DNA of 53,567 nt, from positions 1 to 53,567 of the forward strand of contig CAZJWJ010000030.1 in NCBI GenBank assembly GCA_964549495.1, given 5' to 3'. Both the position numbers and the translations under genes were made by a program. Shown here one piece after another: positions 9,801 through 17,840 of the stretch (positions are counted from its first letter, which is position 1; each line of letters opens with the position of its first letter). Under the pieces are notes generated by a model. It saw only the letters and a program-made list of their open reading frames with translations, did not search any database and was not told where the DNA came from. This DNA is from JACKBJ01 sp964549495. Its GTDB lineage: Bacteria; Chloroflexota; Anaerolineae; Epilineales; Epilineaceae.

Positions 9801-10494
9801 CCAGGACGGCGATCAGGCTGCCGGCTCCGTCCAACCCCGTCTCGAGGATGGCCCGCTCGGCCCCGACGTGCTGCCGCACGCGGCCCAGCTGAGCGGCGAG
9901 TAGGGGAACCGGGAGCAGGCTCTCGACGCCCGCCAAGACCGCGACCTGTCGGGCTCGATCCGCGTCGCCGGCGATCAGGAGCGCATTGTCGGTCAGCTGG
10001 TAGCGCGACAGCACCGCCAGGCCCAGTTCCTCCACCTGCGACACGACCGCTTGCTGCCGGGCCCGTAGCCTGTCACGGGCCTGCTCCAAGGCCGCTCGTT
10101 CGACCGCTTCGCCTCGGTCCAGGGATGGCTCGGACTGCGCGTCGCCGATCCCGGCTCCAGGCTCCTCGACGCTCGGCGCGCGATCTGCCACCAGCGACTC
10201 CCAAAGGTCCGGACCTTCCAGTCGAACCAGCCAATGCTCGCCAGGCGCATTCCCGGCCTGCGGCGCGAGCTCCGCGCCTTCCTGCCCCTGGCCCGATCCT
10301 GGCAGGCTGTGCCTGGCCTCGAGCTCCAGCCGCGCGGTCCAAAGATGGGGATCTTCCGTCCCTGTTGGCTCGACATCGCCGGGCATACCCGCGGGTGCGG
10401 CCCGGGCGACCGAACCGGCACCCAAAAGGCAGAGCAGGGTCAGGGCGCCGATCGCCCGGCATCCTCGGCTGACGACTTGGAACACGGCGGGCAT
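6868..10494 (-). CDS. secreted subtilisin-like serine protease (S8) with inserted PA domain
   Basis: A 1208-aa extracellular protease. ATG at 10494 follows AGGAG by 7 nt and opens a signal peptide (positively charged start, ALTLLCLLGAGSVARA, cleavage near residue 32). The catalytic triad can be placed: Asp232 in VLDTGVDYTH, His321 in GQGHGTHTAS, Ser668 in SGTSQAAPAVAG. A protease-associated (PA) domain with EGRIALIERGDCLF is inserted between His and Ser, as in Vpr, lactocepin and C5a peptidase. Beyond the catalytic domain, about 500 residues form beta-rich Fn3-like regions. No LPXTG or membrane anchor is visible at the C-terminus, so it is probably secreted or retained non-covalently. It stands alone between the pnp-side hairpin and greA. 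Substrate is unknown. Confidence 0.93.
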   Translation of the reverse strand: MPAVFQVVSRGCRAIGALTLLCLLGAGSVARAAPAGMPGDVEPTGTEDPHLWTARLELEARHSLPGSGQGQEGAELAPQAGNAPGEHWLVRLEGPDLWESLVADRAPSVEEPGAGIGDAQSEPSLDRGEAVERAALEQARDRLRARQQAVVSQVEELGLAVLSRYQLTDNALLIAGDADRARQVAVLAGVESLLPVPLLAAQLGRVRQHVGAERAILETGLDGAGSLIAVLDTGVDYTHAALGGPGSIEAYLDNDPRHVEAGSFPTAKVVGGVDLAGSRYAADCPRFPPPALACTRQPQPDDDPLDEVHPEGMPGQGHGTHTASIAAGDGLLSTQGAGIAPGIAPAAQLVAIKIFGAPRSSDPSYTVGQTALLLDGLEWILAHNLGLEVAGLPAETEDGQRRGIDVASLSLGASWGAGLAAYEPALERLAEAGVTVVASAGNDGDRPFVLGAPAVGSQVLAVGASHAPGEKQPQFRATWGPRSIEEAAVEAEDQLTPRLADIGPIEGRLAWYGEACDDREGQPSPPVQPVEGRIALIERGDCLFVDKLDNAQQLGAIGVVVYTNEAPVRAMEGICGTTGRRCFDIPAVMIARDPGLDLRIAALGPDPVTATLGLALLPDIADRVYEGSSRGPARRGDKPGPQVVAPGSAVLAAGAGTGDGRRSVSGTSQAAPAVAGASALLRQRARRDELTLSALDLAALLSSQALPVIHNGKPQQGPIVPVARQGAGLLQVDRAAAAEILLRSQDGIAELGFGTLHLDSGALRESRQLELRNLGAQARDLAIGARFLFEEDREAGVFLDFEPDRLRLPAGGRATITASLSVDANGMRPWTLTGLGRSRLLSNPDFGRFETDGYVEVEEVDDEGQPLAEGQSARMPFYSLPHRHSCMEAEADHVDLPPGAEASLALRNDCVEAGGAAAYLQAAADEAEAEVPAALDIRRVGLRHFRLPESARDPEYPQLRLQVVEMIVQTAGERRTPLDARFRAFFDIDRDGVWDRVGQVETFEGPRFGSFVTPVDPSSLEPDWAGLPRNPSSGAIRFFVSDMPYDLDEQVSVLRFFANHPVYGIGVDLEAGDAAFDFAIEAADALGDHPITEDFPGFDHAPNDLSRGGRYRFRQAAWDCLQVDCPDCDLPIDGSAGELADLAPSGGRLQLRLRACPMTEDALPAALLIHAATDKPEASLEVLELSTGAPTLHLPLLLRDGLLDPARP

Positions 10495-10557
10495 GTGGAT
10501 CTCCTGACGATGTCGATGGTCTGCCTGCGAGGGGCGGGACGGCCGGCCGGCGGTCGC

Positions 10558-10579
10558 CCGACGTGATTTGAAACGTCGG
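10558..10579. repeat. small inverted repeat upstream of the subtilase gene
   Basis: CCGACGT and ACGTCGG flank an 8-nt AT-richer centre, 64-85 nt upstream of the subtilase start codon. Size and position would suit a regulator-binding site, but no regulator or second copy of the full repeat is seen in the window. Confidence 0.3.
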
Positions 10580-10620
10580 CCCGGCCCCTTTCGTGATGGT
10601 CGTTCGATGGCCGGCCTTGC

Positions 10621-10654
10621 CAACAGGGGGTGGCCCGCGGGCCACCCCCTGTTG
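10621..10654. terminator. perfect 17-bp palindrome downstream of pnp
   Basis: CAACAGGGGGTGGCCCG is followed immediately by its exact reverse complement. The transcript would form a very stable GC-rich hairpin with CCGCGG at the tip. It lies 74 nt beyond the pnp stop and 127 nt before the subtilase start. No T-run follows on either strand, so it may act as a 3'-end stabiliser or a factor-dependent terminator rather than a classic intrinsic one. Confidence 0.6.
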
Positions 10655-10727
10655 AATCTACCCTATGCGATTGGACGGCCAGCGATCGAGTTGGTCTCGG
10701 CGCGAGCGCCCGGCCGAACGCGCCGCC

Positions 10728-13019
10728 TTAGCGGCGCCCGCGTCCGCGGCCACCACCACCGGCGCCGCCGCCGCGACCGCCACGGCTGCCGCCGCCACCG
10801 CCGCCGCGGCCACCTCGGCCGCCGATGGCGGCGTCGTTCGCGCGGGCTTCCTCGAGCGACCAGCCGGCCAGGACCGCCTGTCGGCTCAGGCGCGTCTTGC
10901 CGTCGGCCACGTCGGTGACCATCACCAGGATCTCGTCGCCCTCGTCGACCACCGAGGCCACGCTGTCGACGCGCTCCTCGGCCAGCTGCGAGATGTGGAC
11001 CAGGCCTTCCTGGCCGGGCAGGAACTCGACGAAGCAGCCGAAATCGACCACCCGGGTGACGGTGCCGGTGTAGACCTTGCCCAACTCGGGCGTGGCGGTC
11101 AGCGCCTCGATCATGTCGCGGGCCATGTTGGCGCCCTCGGCGCCCTCGACGGCCGCGATGTGCACCGTGCCGTCGTCCTGGACGTCGATCTTGACGCCGG
11201 TCTGCTCCTGGATGGCGCGGATGGTCTTGCCGCCCGGGCCGATCAGCTTGCCGATGGCATCCGGGTCGATCTGCACCGAGATGATGCGCGGGGCGTAGTC
11301 CGACATGTCCGCGCGCGGCTCGGGCAGGGTCTCGGCCATCTTGGCCAGGAGCGTCAGCCGGGCCTCGCGCGCCTGGGCCAGGGCCTGGCGCAGCACGGCC
11401 TCGGGCAGGCCCTTGAGCTTGATGTCCATCTGCAGGGCGGTGATGCCTTGCCCGGTGCCGGCCACCTTGAAGTCCATGTCGCCGAGCGCGTCCTCCATGC
11501 CCTGGATGTCGGTCAGGACGCGGTACTTGCTCGGGTCGTCGACATCGGTGACCAGACCCATCGCGATGCCGGCCACCGGCGCCTTGATCGGCACGCCGGC
11601 GTCCATCAAGGAGAGGGTGCTGGCGCAGACGGAAGCCATCGAGGAGGAGCCGTTGCTCATCAGGACCTCGCTGACCAGGCGGATGGCGTAGGGGAATTCG
11701 TCCGGCGAAGGGATGACCGGCCGCAGGGCCGTCTCGGCCAGCGCGCCGTGGCCGATCTCGCGGCGCTTGGGCCCGCGCAGGAACCAGGTCTCGCCGGTCG
11801 AGAAGGGCGGGAAGTTGTAGTGGTGCATGAAGCGCTTGGTCTCCTCCGGGCGCAGCGTGTCCAGACGCTGCTCCTCGCCGAGGGTGCCCAGGGTGGCCAG
11901 GGTCAGGACCTGGGTCTCGCCGCGCTGGAAGAGGGCCGAGCCGTGGGTGCGGGGCAGCAGGCTGGCCTCGGTGTGCAGGGCGCGGATCTGCTCGGGCTTG
12001 CGGCCGTCGGGGCGAATGCCTTGCTCCAGGATCCGGTTGCGCACGCGTTCCTTGTAGTAGCGATCGAAGGCGGCCCGAACCTCCTTGGGCTCGCGCTCGG
12101 GCGTCTCGCCCTCGGGTACCTCGAAGCGGGCCTCCCATTCCTGTCGCAGCGCATCGATGGCCGCCGAGCGCGACAGCTTGTCCTCGCTGGCCTCGAAGGC
12201 CTGGTCGATGCGATCGCCCAAGAAGCCGCGCGCGCTCTGGTAGAGGTCGTCCGACTCCACCGCCTGCGGGAAGTCGCGCTTCTCCTTGCCCAAGGCATCC
12301 CGCATCTGCTTCTGCAGCTCGATGATCGGCTGCATCTCGCGGTGCGCGTGGTGGATGGCGCGGACCATGGTGTCCTCGTCGACCTCATCGGCGCCGCACT
12401 CGACCATCAGGATGGCGTCTTCGGTGCCGGCCACGCGCAGGTCCAGGGTGCTGGACTCCATCTCCTCGGCGATCGGATTGACCACGAACTCCCCGTCGAC
12501 CATGCCGACGCGGACGCCGGCCACCGGCTTGGGGAAGGGGATGTCGCTGATCACGAGGGCCGCGCTGGCGGCATTGAGGGCCGGGATGTCGATGTAGTTC
12601 TGGCCGTCCGAGCTCAGCGCGGTGACGATGATCTGGACCTCGTTGCGGAAGCCCTTGGGGAAGAGCGGGCGCAAGGGGCGGTCGATCAGGCGCGCGTTGA
12701 GGATGGCGATCTCGCTGGGCCGGCCCTCGCGGCGGAAGAAGGAGCCGGGGATGCGGCCGGCCGCATAGAGCTTCTCCTCGATGTCCACCGACAAGGGGAA
12801 GAAGTCGATGCCCTCGCGGGGATGCTTGGAGGCGGTGGCGGTGGCCATCACGATGGTCTCGCCGAGGGCCACGGTCACCGCGCCGCCGGCCAGTTGGGCC
12901 AACTTGCCGGTCGAGAAGGTCATGGTCTCGCCGCCGACCTGGCATTGGAAGTCGCGCTCGTCGATCTCGAGCGGCTCCCAGCTGCGAGAGGCGGTCTGGG
13001 TCATCGGGTCCTGCATCAT
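10728..13019 (-). CDS. pnp: polyribonucleotide nucleotidyltransferase (PNPase)
   Basis: Phosphorolytic 3'-5' exoribonuclease, a core component of RNA turnover. It is 763 aa. Two RNase PH-like halves are visible: the first with RPLRPLFPKGFRNEVQI, the second with GTGQGITALQMDIK. They are followed by a KH domain (IGKLIGPGGKTIRAIQ) and an S1 domain (VYTGTVTRVVDFGCFVEF). The end is an unusual tail of about 30 residues made almost entirely of Gly and Arg, an RGG-like addition that probably adds RNA affinity. The start at 13019 has GGAGGG 9 nt upstream. It follows rpsO on the same strand, the classic rpsO-pnp arrangement. Confidence 0.97.
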   Translation of the reverse strand: MMQDPMTQTASRSWEPLEIDERDFQCQVGGETMTFSTGKLAQLAGGAVTVALGETIVMATATASKHPREGIDFFPLSVDIEEKLYAAGRIPGSFFRREGRPSEIAILNARLIDRPLRPLFPKGFRNEVQIIVTALSSDGQNYIDIPALNAASAALVISDIPFPKPVAGVRVGMVDGEFVVNPIAEEMESSTLDLRVAGTEDAILMVECGADEVDEDTMVRAIHHAHREMQPIIELQKQMRDALGKEKRDFPQAVESDDLYQSARGFLGDRIDQAFEASEDKLSRSAAIDALRQEWEARFEVPEGETPEREPKEVRAAFDRYYKERVRNRILEQGIRPDGRKPEQIRALHTEASLLPRTHGSALFQRGETQVLTLATLGTLGEEQRLDTLRPEETKRFMHHYNFPPFSTGETWFLRGPKRREIGHGALAETALRPVIPSPDEFPYAIRLVSEVLMSNGSSSMASVCASTLSLMDAGVPIKAPVAGIAMGLVTDVDDPSKYRVLTDIQGMEDALGDMDFKVAGTGQGITALQMDIKLKGLPEAVLRQALAQAREARLTLLAKMAETLPEPRADMSDYAPRIISVQIDPDAIGKLIGPGGKTIRAIQEQTGVKIDVQDDGTVHIAAVEGAEGANMARDMIEALTATPELGKVYTGTVTRVVDFGCFVEFLPGQEGLVHISQLAEERVDSVASVVDEGDEILVMVTDVADGKTRLSRQAVLAGWSLEEARANDAAIGGRGGRGGGGGGSRGGRGGGAGGGGRGRGRR

Positions 13020-13201
13020 CTTGGTCTACCCTCCAGGGGGACGTTGGGCGAGGAGCCGAAGGGCAGGAGCTGGAGGCTGGCTCGCACCCGGACGGTGCGG
13101 GACAATCTCCAATTCCTGAACTCCGGGCTGCTCGCGGATCGAGTTGCCGAGGCGCGTCGTCACGGTGGACGGGAAGCGCGTCAGGCTCGTAACGCACGAA
13201 A

Positions 13202-13222
13202 GCCGCGTCTCGGGGACGCGGC
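13202..13222 (-). terminator. hairpin between rpsO and pnp
   Basis: On the minus strand an 8-bp GC stem (GCCGCGTC/GACGCGGC, 5-nt loop) is followed by TTTCGT. It sits about 50 nt after the rpsO stop and could partially terminate transcription before pnp, as in other rpsO-pnp operons. The T-tract is short, so efficiency may be low. Confidence 0.5.
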
Positions 13223-13272
13223 GCTTCGGGCGTGGCGGCGTGGAAGCGATCCTCGGGGCTCGGCGGGGCAGA

Positions 13273-13542
13273 TCAGCCGCGGATGCCCAGGCTCTGGATC
13301 AGATCGACGTAGCGCTGATGATCCTGGCGGTTCAGGTAGCGCATCAGTCGGCGGCGCTGGCCGACCAGCTTGAGCAGGCCGCGCCGCGAGTGGTGATCGT
13401 GCGAATGCGTCTTGAAGTGCTCGGTGAGCTGGCGGATGCGCTCCGTGAGAAGCGCGATCTGCACCTCGGTCGAGCCGGTATCGTCCGCGTCGCGACCGTA
13501 CTTCTCGACGATCTCGCGCTTGAGTTCCTGGTTGAGCGACAA
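13273..13542 (-). CDS. rpsO: 30S ribosomal protein S15
   Basis: Primary 16S rRNA-binding protein of the small subunit platform. It is 89 aa, exactly the usual length, with the signature pieces TGSTEVQIALLTERI, HSRRGLLKLVGQRRRLM and YLNRQDHQRYVDLI. The start is TTG at 13542, supported by GGAGGA 6 nt upstream and by alignment of the N-terminus (SLNQELKREIV); no ATG gives a sensible length. It has its own candidate promoter and leads into pnp. Confidence 0.96.
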   Translation of the reverse strand: MSLNQELKREIVEKYGRDADDTGSTEVQIALLTERIRQLTEHFKTHSHDHHSRRGLLKLVGQRRRLMRYLNRQDHQRYVDLIQSLGIRG

Positions 13543-13582
13543 GGCTGTTCCTCCGTAAGTCCCGAAATCGTGTAACCGCACA

Positions 13583-13612
13583 ATCCTAGCACGTCGCCGA
13601 GTCCGATGACAA
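13583..13612 (-). promoter_or_regulatory. candidate sigma70-type promoter for rpsO-pnp
   Basis: On the minus strand TTGTCA (13607-13612) is followed after 18 nt by TAGGAT (13583-13588). The leader to the rpsO TTG would be about 35 nt. Confidence 0.55.
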
Positions 13613-13628
13613 GTCCTGAGTGTACGGT

Positions 13629-13658
13629 TTGACCTGAGAAGCCCGCCTTCCATATGAT
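13629..13658 (+). promoter_or_regulatory. candidate sigma70-type promoter for the BTAD-NACHT gene
   Basis: TTGACC (13629-13634), 18 nt, then TATGAT (13653-13658), about 75 nt upstream of the ATG. It faces away from the rpsO promoter; the two -35 boxes are 16 nt apart. Confidence 0.5.
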
Positions 13659-13732
13659 GTTGGTGGGGGACATGTGAATAGCGACTACAGAAGTCAGGCG
13701 TCGCAGTAGTCGTCGAGGGGAAGCGTACTACG

Positions 13733-16700
13733 ATGTCTCGCACCGCAGACCTGCATCTCTTCGGTAGTCCAGGGGTTCGGCTGGCCGGCGAGGCGGTTTC
13801 ACTGCATCGCAAGCCGCTGGCGCTCCTGGCCTATCTGGCGGTCACCGGCGAACGCGTCGGCCGCAGCGTGATGGCCGAACTGCTCTGGCCGGGCTCCGCG
13901 CCGCGACAGGCCGGCGTCAACCTGCGCAAGGCCATCTGGTCCGTGCACGAGGCGATCGGTGCCGAAGCGCTGGCGGTCGATCCGGCCGGCGATCTGTCCA
14001 TCGGGACCGATCTGAGCTGCGACGTCCAGCGCTTTTCGCGCCGGCGCGCCGAGGTCCTCGCCCACGGTCATCCCCCGCCCGGCGTCTGCCGCGCCTGCGC
14101 CCAGCCCTTGCGGGATGCGCTCCGGCTGACCCGCGGGGAATTCATGGAGGGATTCGGCCTGCCGGACAGCGCCGACTTCGACGACTGGCAGCGGATGCAT
14201 GCCGAACGGCTCCGACGCGAGCGCGCCGACCTCCTCGATCGGCTGGCCGGCTACCATCGGGCGACCGGTGATTTGGAAACGGCCCGCGCGCTCGCCCAGC
14301 GCCGCCTGGGCCTGGACCCGCTGCACGAGGGTGCCCGGCGTCAGCTGATGAGCCTCTGCGTGTGGACCGGCGATCGAAGCGAGTCGCTGCGACAGTATGC
14401 CGAGCTCGAGTCGCTGCTGCAGGCGGAGCTGGGCGTGGAACCCGAGGCGGAGACCCGCTTGCTCTACGAGGCGATTCGAGAGAGCCGCCTCCTGCCTCCG
14501 CCCGACCGCCTGCTGCCCGAGCCAGGTCGGACCGATGAGCCGGAGGGGACAGATGATCACGGGTCAGGCCGGGAGGATCGGGCCGCGCCGAGCGGTAGAT
14601 CTGGGCGCCGGTCGGATCGGTCTCCGGCTTCGATCGGCCGGCAGGACGCCTCGGCGCCGGCCGGCTTCCCTGAACGCCAGCCGGCGAGGCCATCACCCGA
14701 GCGCGCAACGTCGAGCCGCCTCCTGGACCGAATCGAGGTGGCCGACGCCGAGTCCGCGCCGGCCGCGACCGCGCTGGAGTCCCGCGGGCTCCCCAGACCC
14801 ATGGCCCGGCTGTTGGCCACCGTCCTGGACCCCGGCGTCACGGTGAGGCTGGATCTCCAGCAAGCGCGCCAGATCGCGGCCTTCCAGCCGCTGGACCTCT
14901 TGACCTACCGGCTGGGTCGCATCGCGGCCTGGGCCCGGCCGGGCCAGCGGCTCGATGAGCGCTTCGTCTCGATGCGGCTCCTTCTCGACCGCGGCGAGAC
15001 GGCACGCGAGGGTCGCTGGCAGGCGCTCGGCGACGATGGGCGGGCCGAGCATCGAGACGAGGCGCCGGGCCCGGGGCGCTACGCCGCCTTGACCGAGGTC
15101 CTGGACGCGCGCACCGAGCCGGCCCTGGTCCTGCTCGGCCCGCCGGGTGCGGGCAAGAGCACCCTGCTACGCCACCTCGAGCTCGACTTGTCAGCCTCTG
15201 CAATCCGGGGCGAGCGCCGGACGGTCAGCTTCTATCTTTCCCTGTCGAGCTATCGCTCCGAGGTGGAAGGGGTGCCGCCGCCCGATCCCATGGACTGGCT
15301 GGTCGAGGCATGGCGAGCGCGCTACCCGCGCTTGCCGCAGCTGGAGTCCCTGATCGAGGAAGGCCGCTTGCTGCTGCTCCTGGACGGCCTCAACGAGATG
15401 CCGCATACCACGAGCGCCGAGTACCACCGCCTGGTCGAGCGCTGGCGCGTCTTCCTCCTGCATCGCTTGCTCGAGCGGCCGGGGCTGCGCGCGATCTTCG
15501 CCTGCCGGAGCCTGGACTACAGCGCGCCGCTCTCCTCGCCCGAGCTCCGCGTGCCGCAGATCCGCGTCGAAGCGCTGGACGACGATCGCATGCGCGCCTT
15601 TCTGAAGGCCTACCGGCCCGAGCAGGCCGAGGCGCTCTGGTCGGCCCTCGAGGCCGCCGATAGCCTGACCTTCTTCCGCCGTCCCTACCTGCTGCGCCTC
15701 TTGCTGTCGGAATCGAAGGATCCCGCGGCACCTCTGGCGGATCGCGCGGCACTCTTCACCCGCATCGTGCGCCGCGCCCTGCAGCGCGAGCTGGAGCGCG
15801 GCAATCCGGATCTGGGTCCGGGCGGGCTGATCGACCAGCGCGACTGCCGGCGCATTCTGCTCTCGGCATGGCCCGGACCGCATGCGCTGCCGGATCGCTC
15901 GCCGCTCATTCCGGCGCTGGAGGACCTGGCCCGCGACATGCAGGCCAGCCGGCCGGCCAGCGGAGGCGCCCAGGTGCGCCTGACCTACGCGCGCAGCCTG
16001 GAGTTGATCGATCATCCCCAAGCCGAACGGATCTTGCCGGCCGGCCTGGCCTTGGACCTGCTCGAGGAGGACCTAGCCGCCGACGAGCTGGGCTTCCAGC
16101 ATCAGCTGCTCCAGGAGTACTTCGCCGGCCGGCGCCTGGTGCGCGAACCGGAGCTCGAGCTCGCGCGCAGCACTTGGCGGGCCGAAGCGGTCGAGCCGGT
16201 GCTTCAGGTTCTGCTCGAGTCGCTGCCGGCCTCCGAGCGCCTGCCCGGCCTGCCCACCACGGGCTGGGAGGAGGCGGTGATGCTGGCCGCGGCGATGCAT
16301 CCTCGGCCGGAGGAATTCCTGGAACGGCTGATGCCGCTGAACCTCGGCTTGGCCGGCCGTTGCGCCCTGGAGTTGGGCGAGCGCTGTCCCGACCGGGCGC
16401 TCGAGGGTCTGCGCCGCGCCCTGCTCGAGCGCTCGAGGGATCCGCGGTCCGACCTGCGAGCGCGGATCGAGGCCGGCCTGGTCCTCGGCCGGCTCGGCAG
16501 CCCGGACCTGGAGCCACAGCGGGGACCGCAGGGCCGCTACATCGAGCCGCCCTGGGCCGATATCGCGGCCGGCCACTACCCCATCGGCAGCGATGGGCCC
16601 ATCGACTACCTGGGCAGCGCGCTCGACCACTCCCTGCCGCGGCATCGCGTCCGTCTCGAGGCATTCTGCATCGGTTGCCATGCGGTCACCAACGCCGAGT

Positions 16701-17536
16701 GGGCCCGTTTCATGGAGGCCGGCGGCTACGAGGACGAGCGGTGGTGGGACAGCCGAGCGGGCCGTGCCTGGCGCCGAGGCGACGGCAACGCGGAGGGCCA
16801 GCGCGCGGCGGTGCGCTACTGGTGGCGCCGCTTCCGGGCCGAGCCCCAGATCATCGACCGTCAGCACGAGAGCGGCGAGTTCGATACGCAGAAGTACGCG
16901 CTCTGGCGGAGCAGGATCCAAATGAACCAAGCCCAGCTCGAGGCACACCTTCGCGAGCGCTACCCGGACGCGCCGATCGACCAGCCGCTGCACTGGCGCG
17001 ACGAGGACTTCGACAATCCGCGGCAGCCGGTGGTCGGCATCTGCTGGATGGAGGCGCGCGCCTACTGCCGGTGGCTATCGGCGCAGACCGGCCGCAGCTG
17101 CCGGCTGCCGACCGAGCTGCAGTGGGAGGCCGCGGCGCGTGGGCGCCAGGGGCGCCTCTACGCGGGCAGCCCCGAATTCCTGCCGGAGCTCGGCAACACG
17201 ATGGAGCTGCAGATCCGGCGCACGACGCCGGTCGGCGTCTTTCCGGCCGGAGACACGCCCGAGGGTGCTAGCGACCTGGTCGGCAACACCTGGGATTGGA
17301 CCAGCAGTGCCTGGGGGCCCGAGGTGATGGAGCCGGCCTATCGCTACCCCTACGATCCCGGCGACGGGCGCGAGGATCCGGAATCGGCCGAGAACGTGTA
17401 TCGGGTGGTGCGCGGCGGCGCCTGGTTCAACGGCCGGATCAGCGTCCGCTCGGACTACCGTGGGCGGGATCACGCCTTCGATCGGACCAGCCAGCATGGC
17501 CTGCGGCTCGTGACCGTGGATCGACCGGAGCGATAA
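13733..17536 (+). CDS. BTAD/SARP-type regulator fused to NACHT ATPase and FGE-sulfatase fold domain
   Basis: A 1267-aa multidomain signalling protein. Residues 1-95 form a winged-helix region of the SARP type (LLAYLAVTGERVGRSVMAEL). Residues about 95-255 are a BTAD helical domain ending in ELGVEPEAETRLLYEAIRE. A low-complexity polar linker follows. A STAND/NACHT ATPase has Walker A GPPGAGKST near residue 468 and Walker B-like LLLLLDGLNEMP near 550. The C-terminal ~320 residues have a formylglycine-generating-enzyme/C-type-lectin-like fold with CRLPTELQWEAAARG, DLVGNTWDWTS and VVRGGAWFNG. The cysteine pair that FGE enzymes use near the C-terminus is absent, so the domain is probably a ligand sensor rather than an oxidase. 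Best guess is a ligand-gated STAND transcription regulator or conflict-type sensor; the target is unknown. Confidence 0.85.
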   Translation: MSRTADLHLFGSPGVRLAGEAVSLHRKPLALLAYLAVTGERVGRSVMAELLWPGSAPRQAGVNLRKAIWSVHEAIGAEALAVDPAGDLSIGTDLSCDVQRFSRRRAEVLAHGHPPPGVCRACAQPLRDALRLTRGEFMEGFGLPDSADFDDWQRMHAERLRRERADLLDRLAGYHRATGDLETARALAQRRLGLDPLHEGARRQLMSLCVWTGDRSESLRQYAELESLLQAELGVEPEAETRLLYEAIRESRLLPPPDRLLPEPGRTDEPEGTDDHGSGREDRAAPSGRSGRRSDRSPASIGRQDASAPAGFPERQPARPSPERATSSRLLDRIEVADAESAPAATALESRGLPRPMARLLATVLDPGVTVRLDLQQARQIAAFQPLDLLTYRLGRIAAWARPGQRLDERFVSMRLLLDRGETAREGRWQALGDDGRAEHRDEAPGPGRYAALTEVLDARTEPALVLLGPPGAGKSTLLRHLELDLSASAIRGERRTVSFYLSLSSYRSEVEGVPPPDPMDWLVEAWRARYPRLPQLESLIEEGRLLLLLDGLNEMPHTTSAEYHRLVERWRVFLLHRLLERPGLRAIFACRSLDYSAPLSSPELRVPQIRVEALDDDRMRAFLKAYRPEQAEALWSALEAADSLTFFRRPYLLRLLLSESKDPAAPLADRAALFTRIVRRALQRELERGNPDLGPGGLIDQRDCRRILLSAWPGPHALPDRSPLIPALEDLARDMQASRPASGGAQVRLTYARSLELIDHPQAERILPAGLALDLLEEDLAADELGFQHQLLQEYFAGRRLVREPELELARSTWRAEAVEPVLQVLLESLPASERLPGLPTTGWEEAVMLAAAMHPRPEEFLERLMPLNLGLAGRCALELGERCPDRALEGLRRALLERSRDPRSDLRARIEAGLVLGRLGSPDLEPQRGPQGRYIEPPWADIAAGHYPIGSDGPIDYLGSALDHSLPRHRVRLEAFCIGCHAVTNAEWARFMEAGGYEDERWWDSRAGRAWRRGDGNAEGQRAAVRYWWRRFRAEPQIIDRQHESGEFDTQKYALWRSRIQMNQAQLEAHLRERYPDAPIDQPLHWRDEDFDNPRQPVVGICWMEARAYCRWLSAQTGRSCRLPTELQWEAAARGRQGRLYAGSPEFLPELGNTMELQIRRTTPVGVFPAGDTPEGASDLVGNTWDWTSSAWGPEVMEPAYRYPYDPGDGREDPESAENVYRVVRGGAWFNGRISVRSDYRGRDHAFDRTSQHGLRLVTVDRPER

Positions 17537-17599
17537 TCCAGGCGAAAGGTGCATCTGCCCACCCGCGATGGTCCCTAGACGCTCGAGAAGGAGTTGTCG

Positions 17600-17671
17600 A
17601 TGAAGTTCGGAATCGATGGTCCGACCGAACCGAGCGGCCGCGCGTGCTCATCGACCCGCCTTCGTCCATGA
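17600..17671 (+). CDS. possible small ORF, 23 aa
   Basis: ATG at 17600 has AAGGAG exactly 6 nt upstream. It encodes a 23-residue peptide beginning MKFGIDGPTEPSG whose TGA overlaps the next ATG in ATGA. No family is recognised. It lies 63 nt after the BTAD-NACHT gene on the same strand. It could be a leader peptide, a genuine small protein or the eroded start of a lost gene. The ribosome site is the only strong support. Confidence 0.3.
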   Translation: MKFGIDGPTEPSGRACSSTRLRP

Positions 17672-17766
17672 ACACGCTCCTGCTGTGGGGGGAGTCGATC
17701 TTGCACTTCGTGACGCTCCAGCCAGGGAGTGCAGCGCTTCTCGAACCGATGCAGACCGAGCCCTGA
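17668..17766 (+). CDS. possible small ORF, 32 aa, overlapping the previous one
   Basis: Starts in the ATGA at the end of the 23-aa ORF and encodes 32 residues with a short hydrophobic N-terminal part (MNTLLLWGESILHFVTL). No family is recognised. Translational coupling by the overlap is the only support. The remaining ~75 nt to the M42 gene hold nothing I can identify. Confidence 0.22.
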   Translation: MNTLLLWGESILHFVTLQPGSAALLEPMQTEP

Positions 17767-17840
17767 TTTCGGAGGATCCGCGACCACGTTCAAGTCGACG
17801 ATCGTCGCTCTGTGGCGATGAAGTCGGTGCGTGACCCTGC

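Noticed and set aside
6769..9903. Very long plus-strand reading frame (over 1000 codons) opposite the subtilase
   Set aside because: It is an antisense shadow of the codon bias. The minus strand has the signal peptide, catalytic triad and ribosome site.
10571..10582. 12-mer AAACGTCGGCCC repeated at 21605-21616, both upstream of minus-strand genes
   Set aside because: Many 12-mer coincidences are expected in 53 kb of GC-rich sequence; no longer shared context.
10665..13373. 900-codon plus-strand frame opposite pnp
   Set aside because: Antisense shadow; pnp is unmistakable on the other strand.
16900..17536. Diversity-generating retroelement variable region at the C-terminus of the FGE-fold domain
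   Set aside because: The fold is the usual DGR target, but the codons are not enriched in AAC/AAT-type adenine-substitutable positions and no reverse transcriptase or template repeat is in the window.
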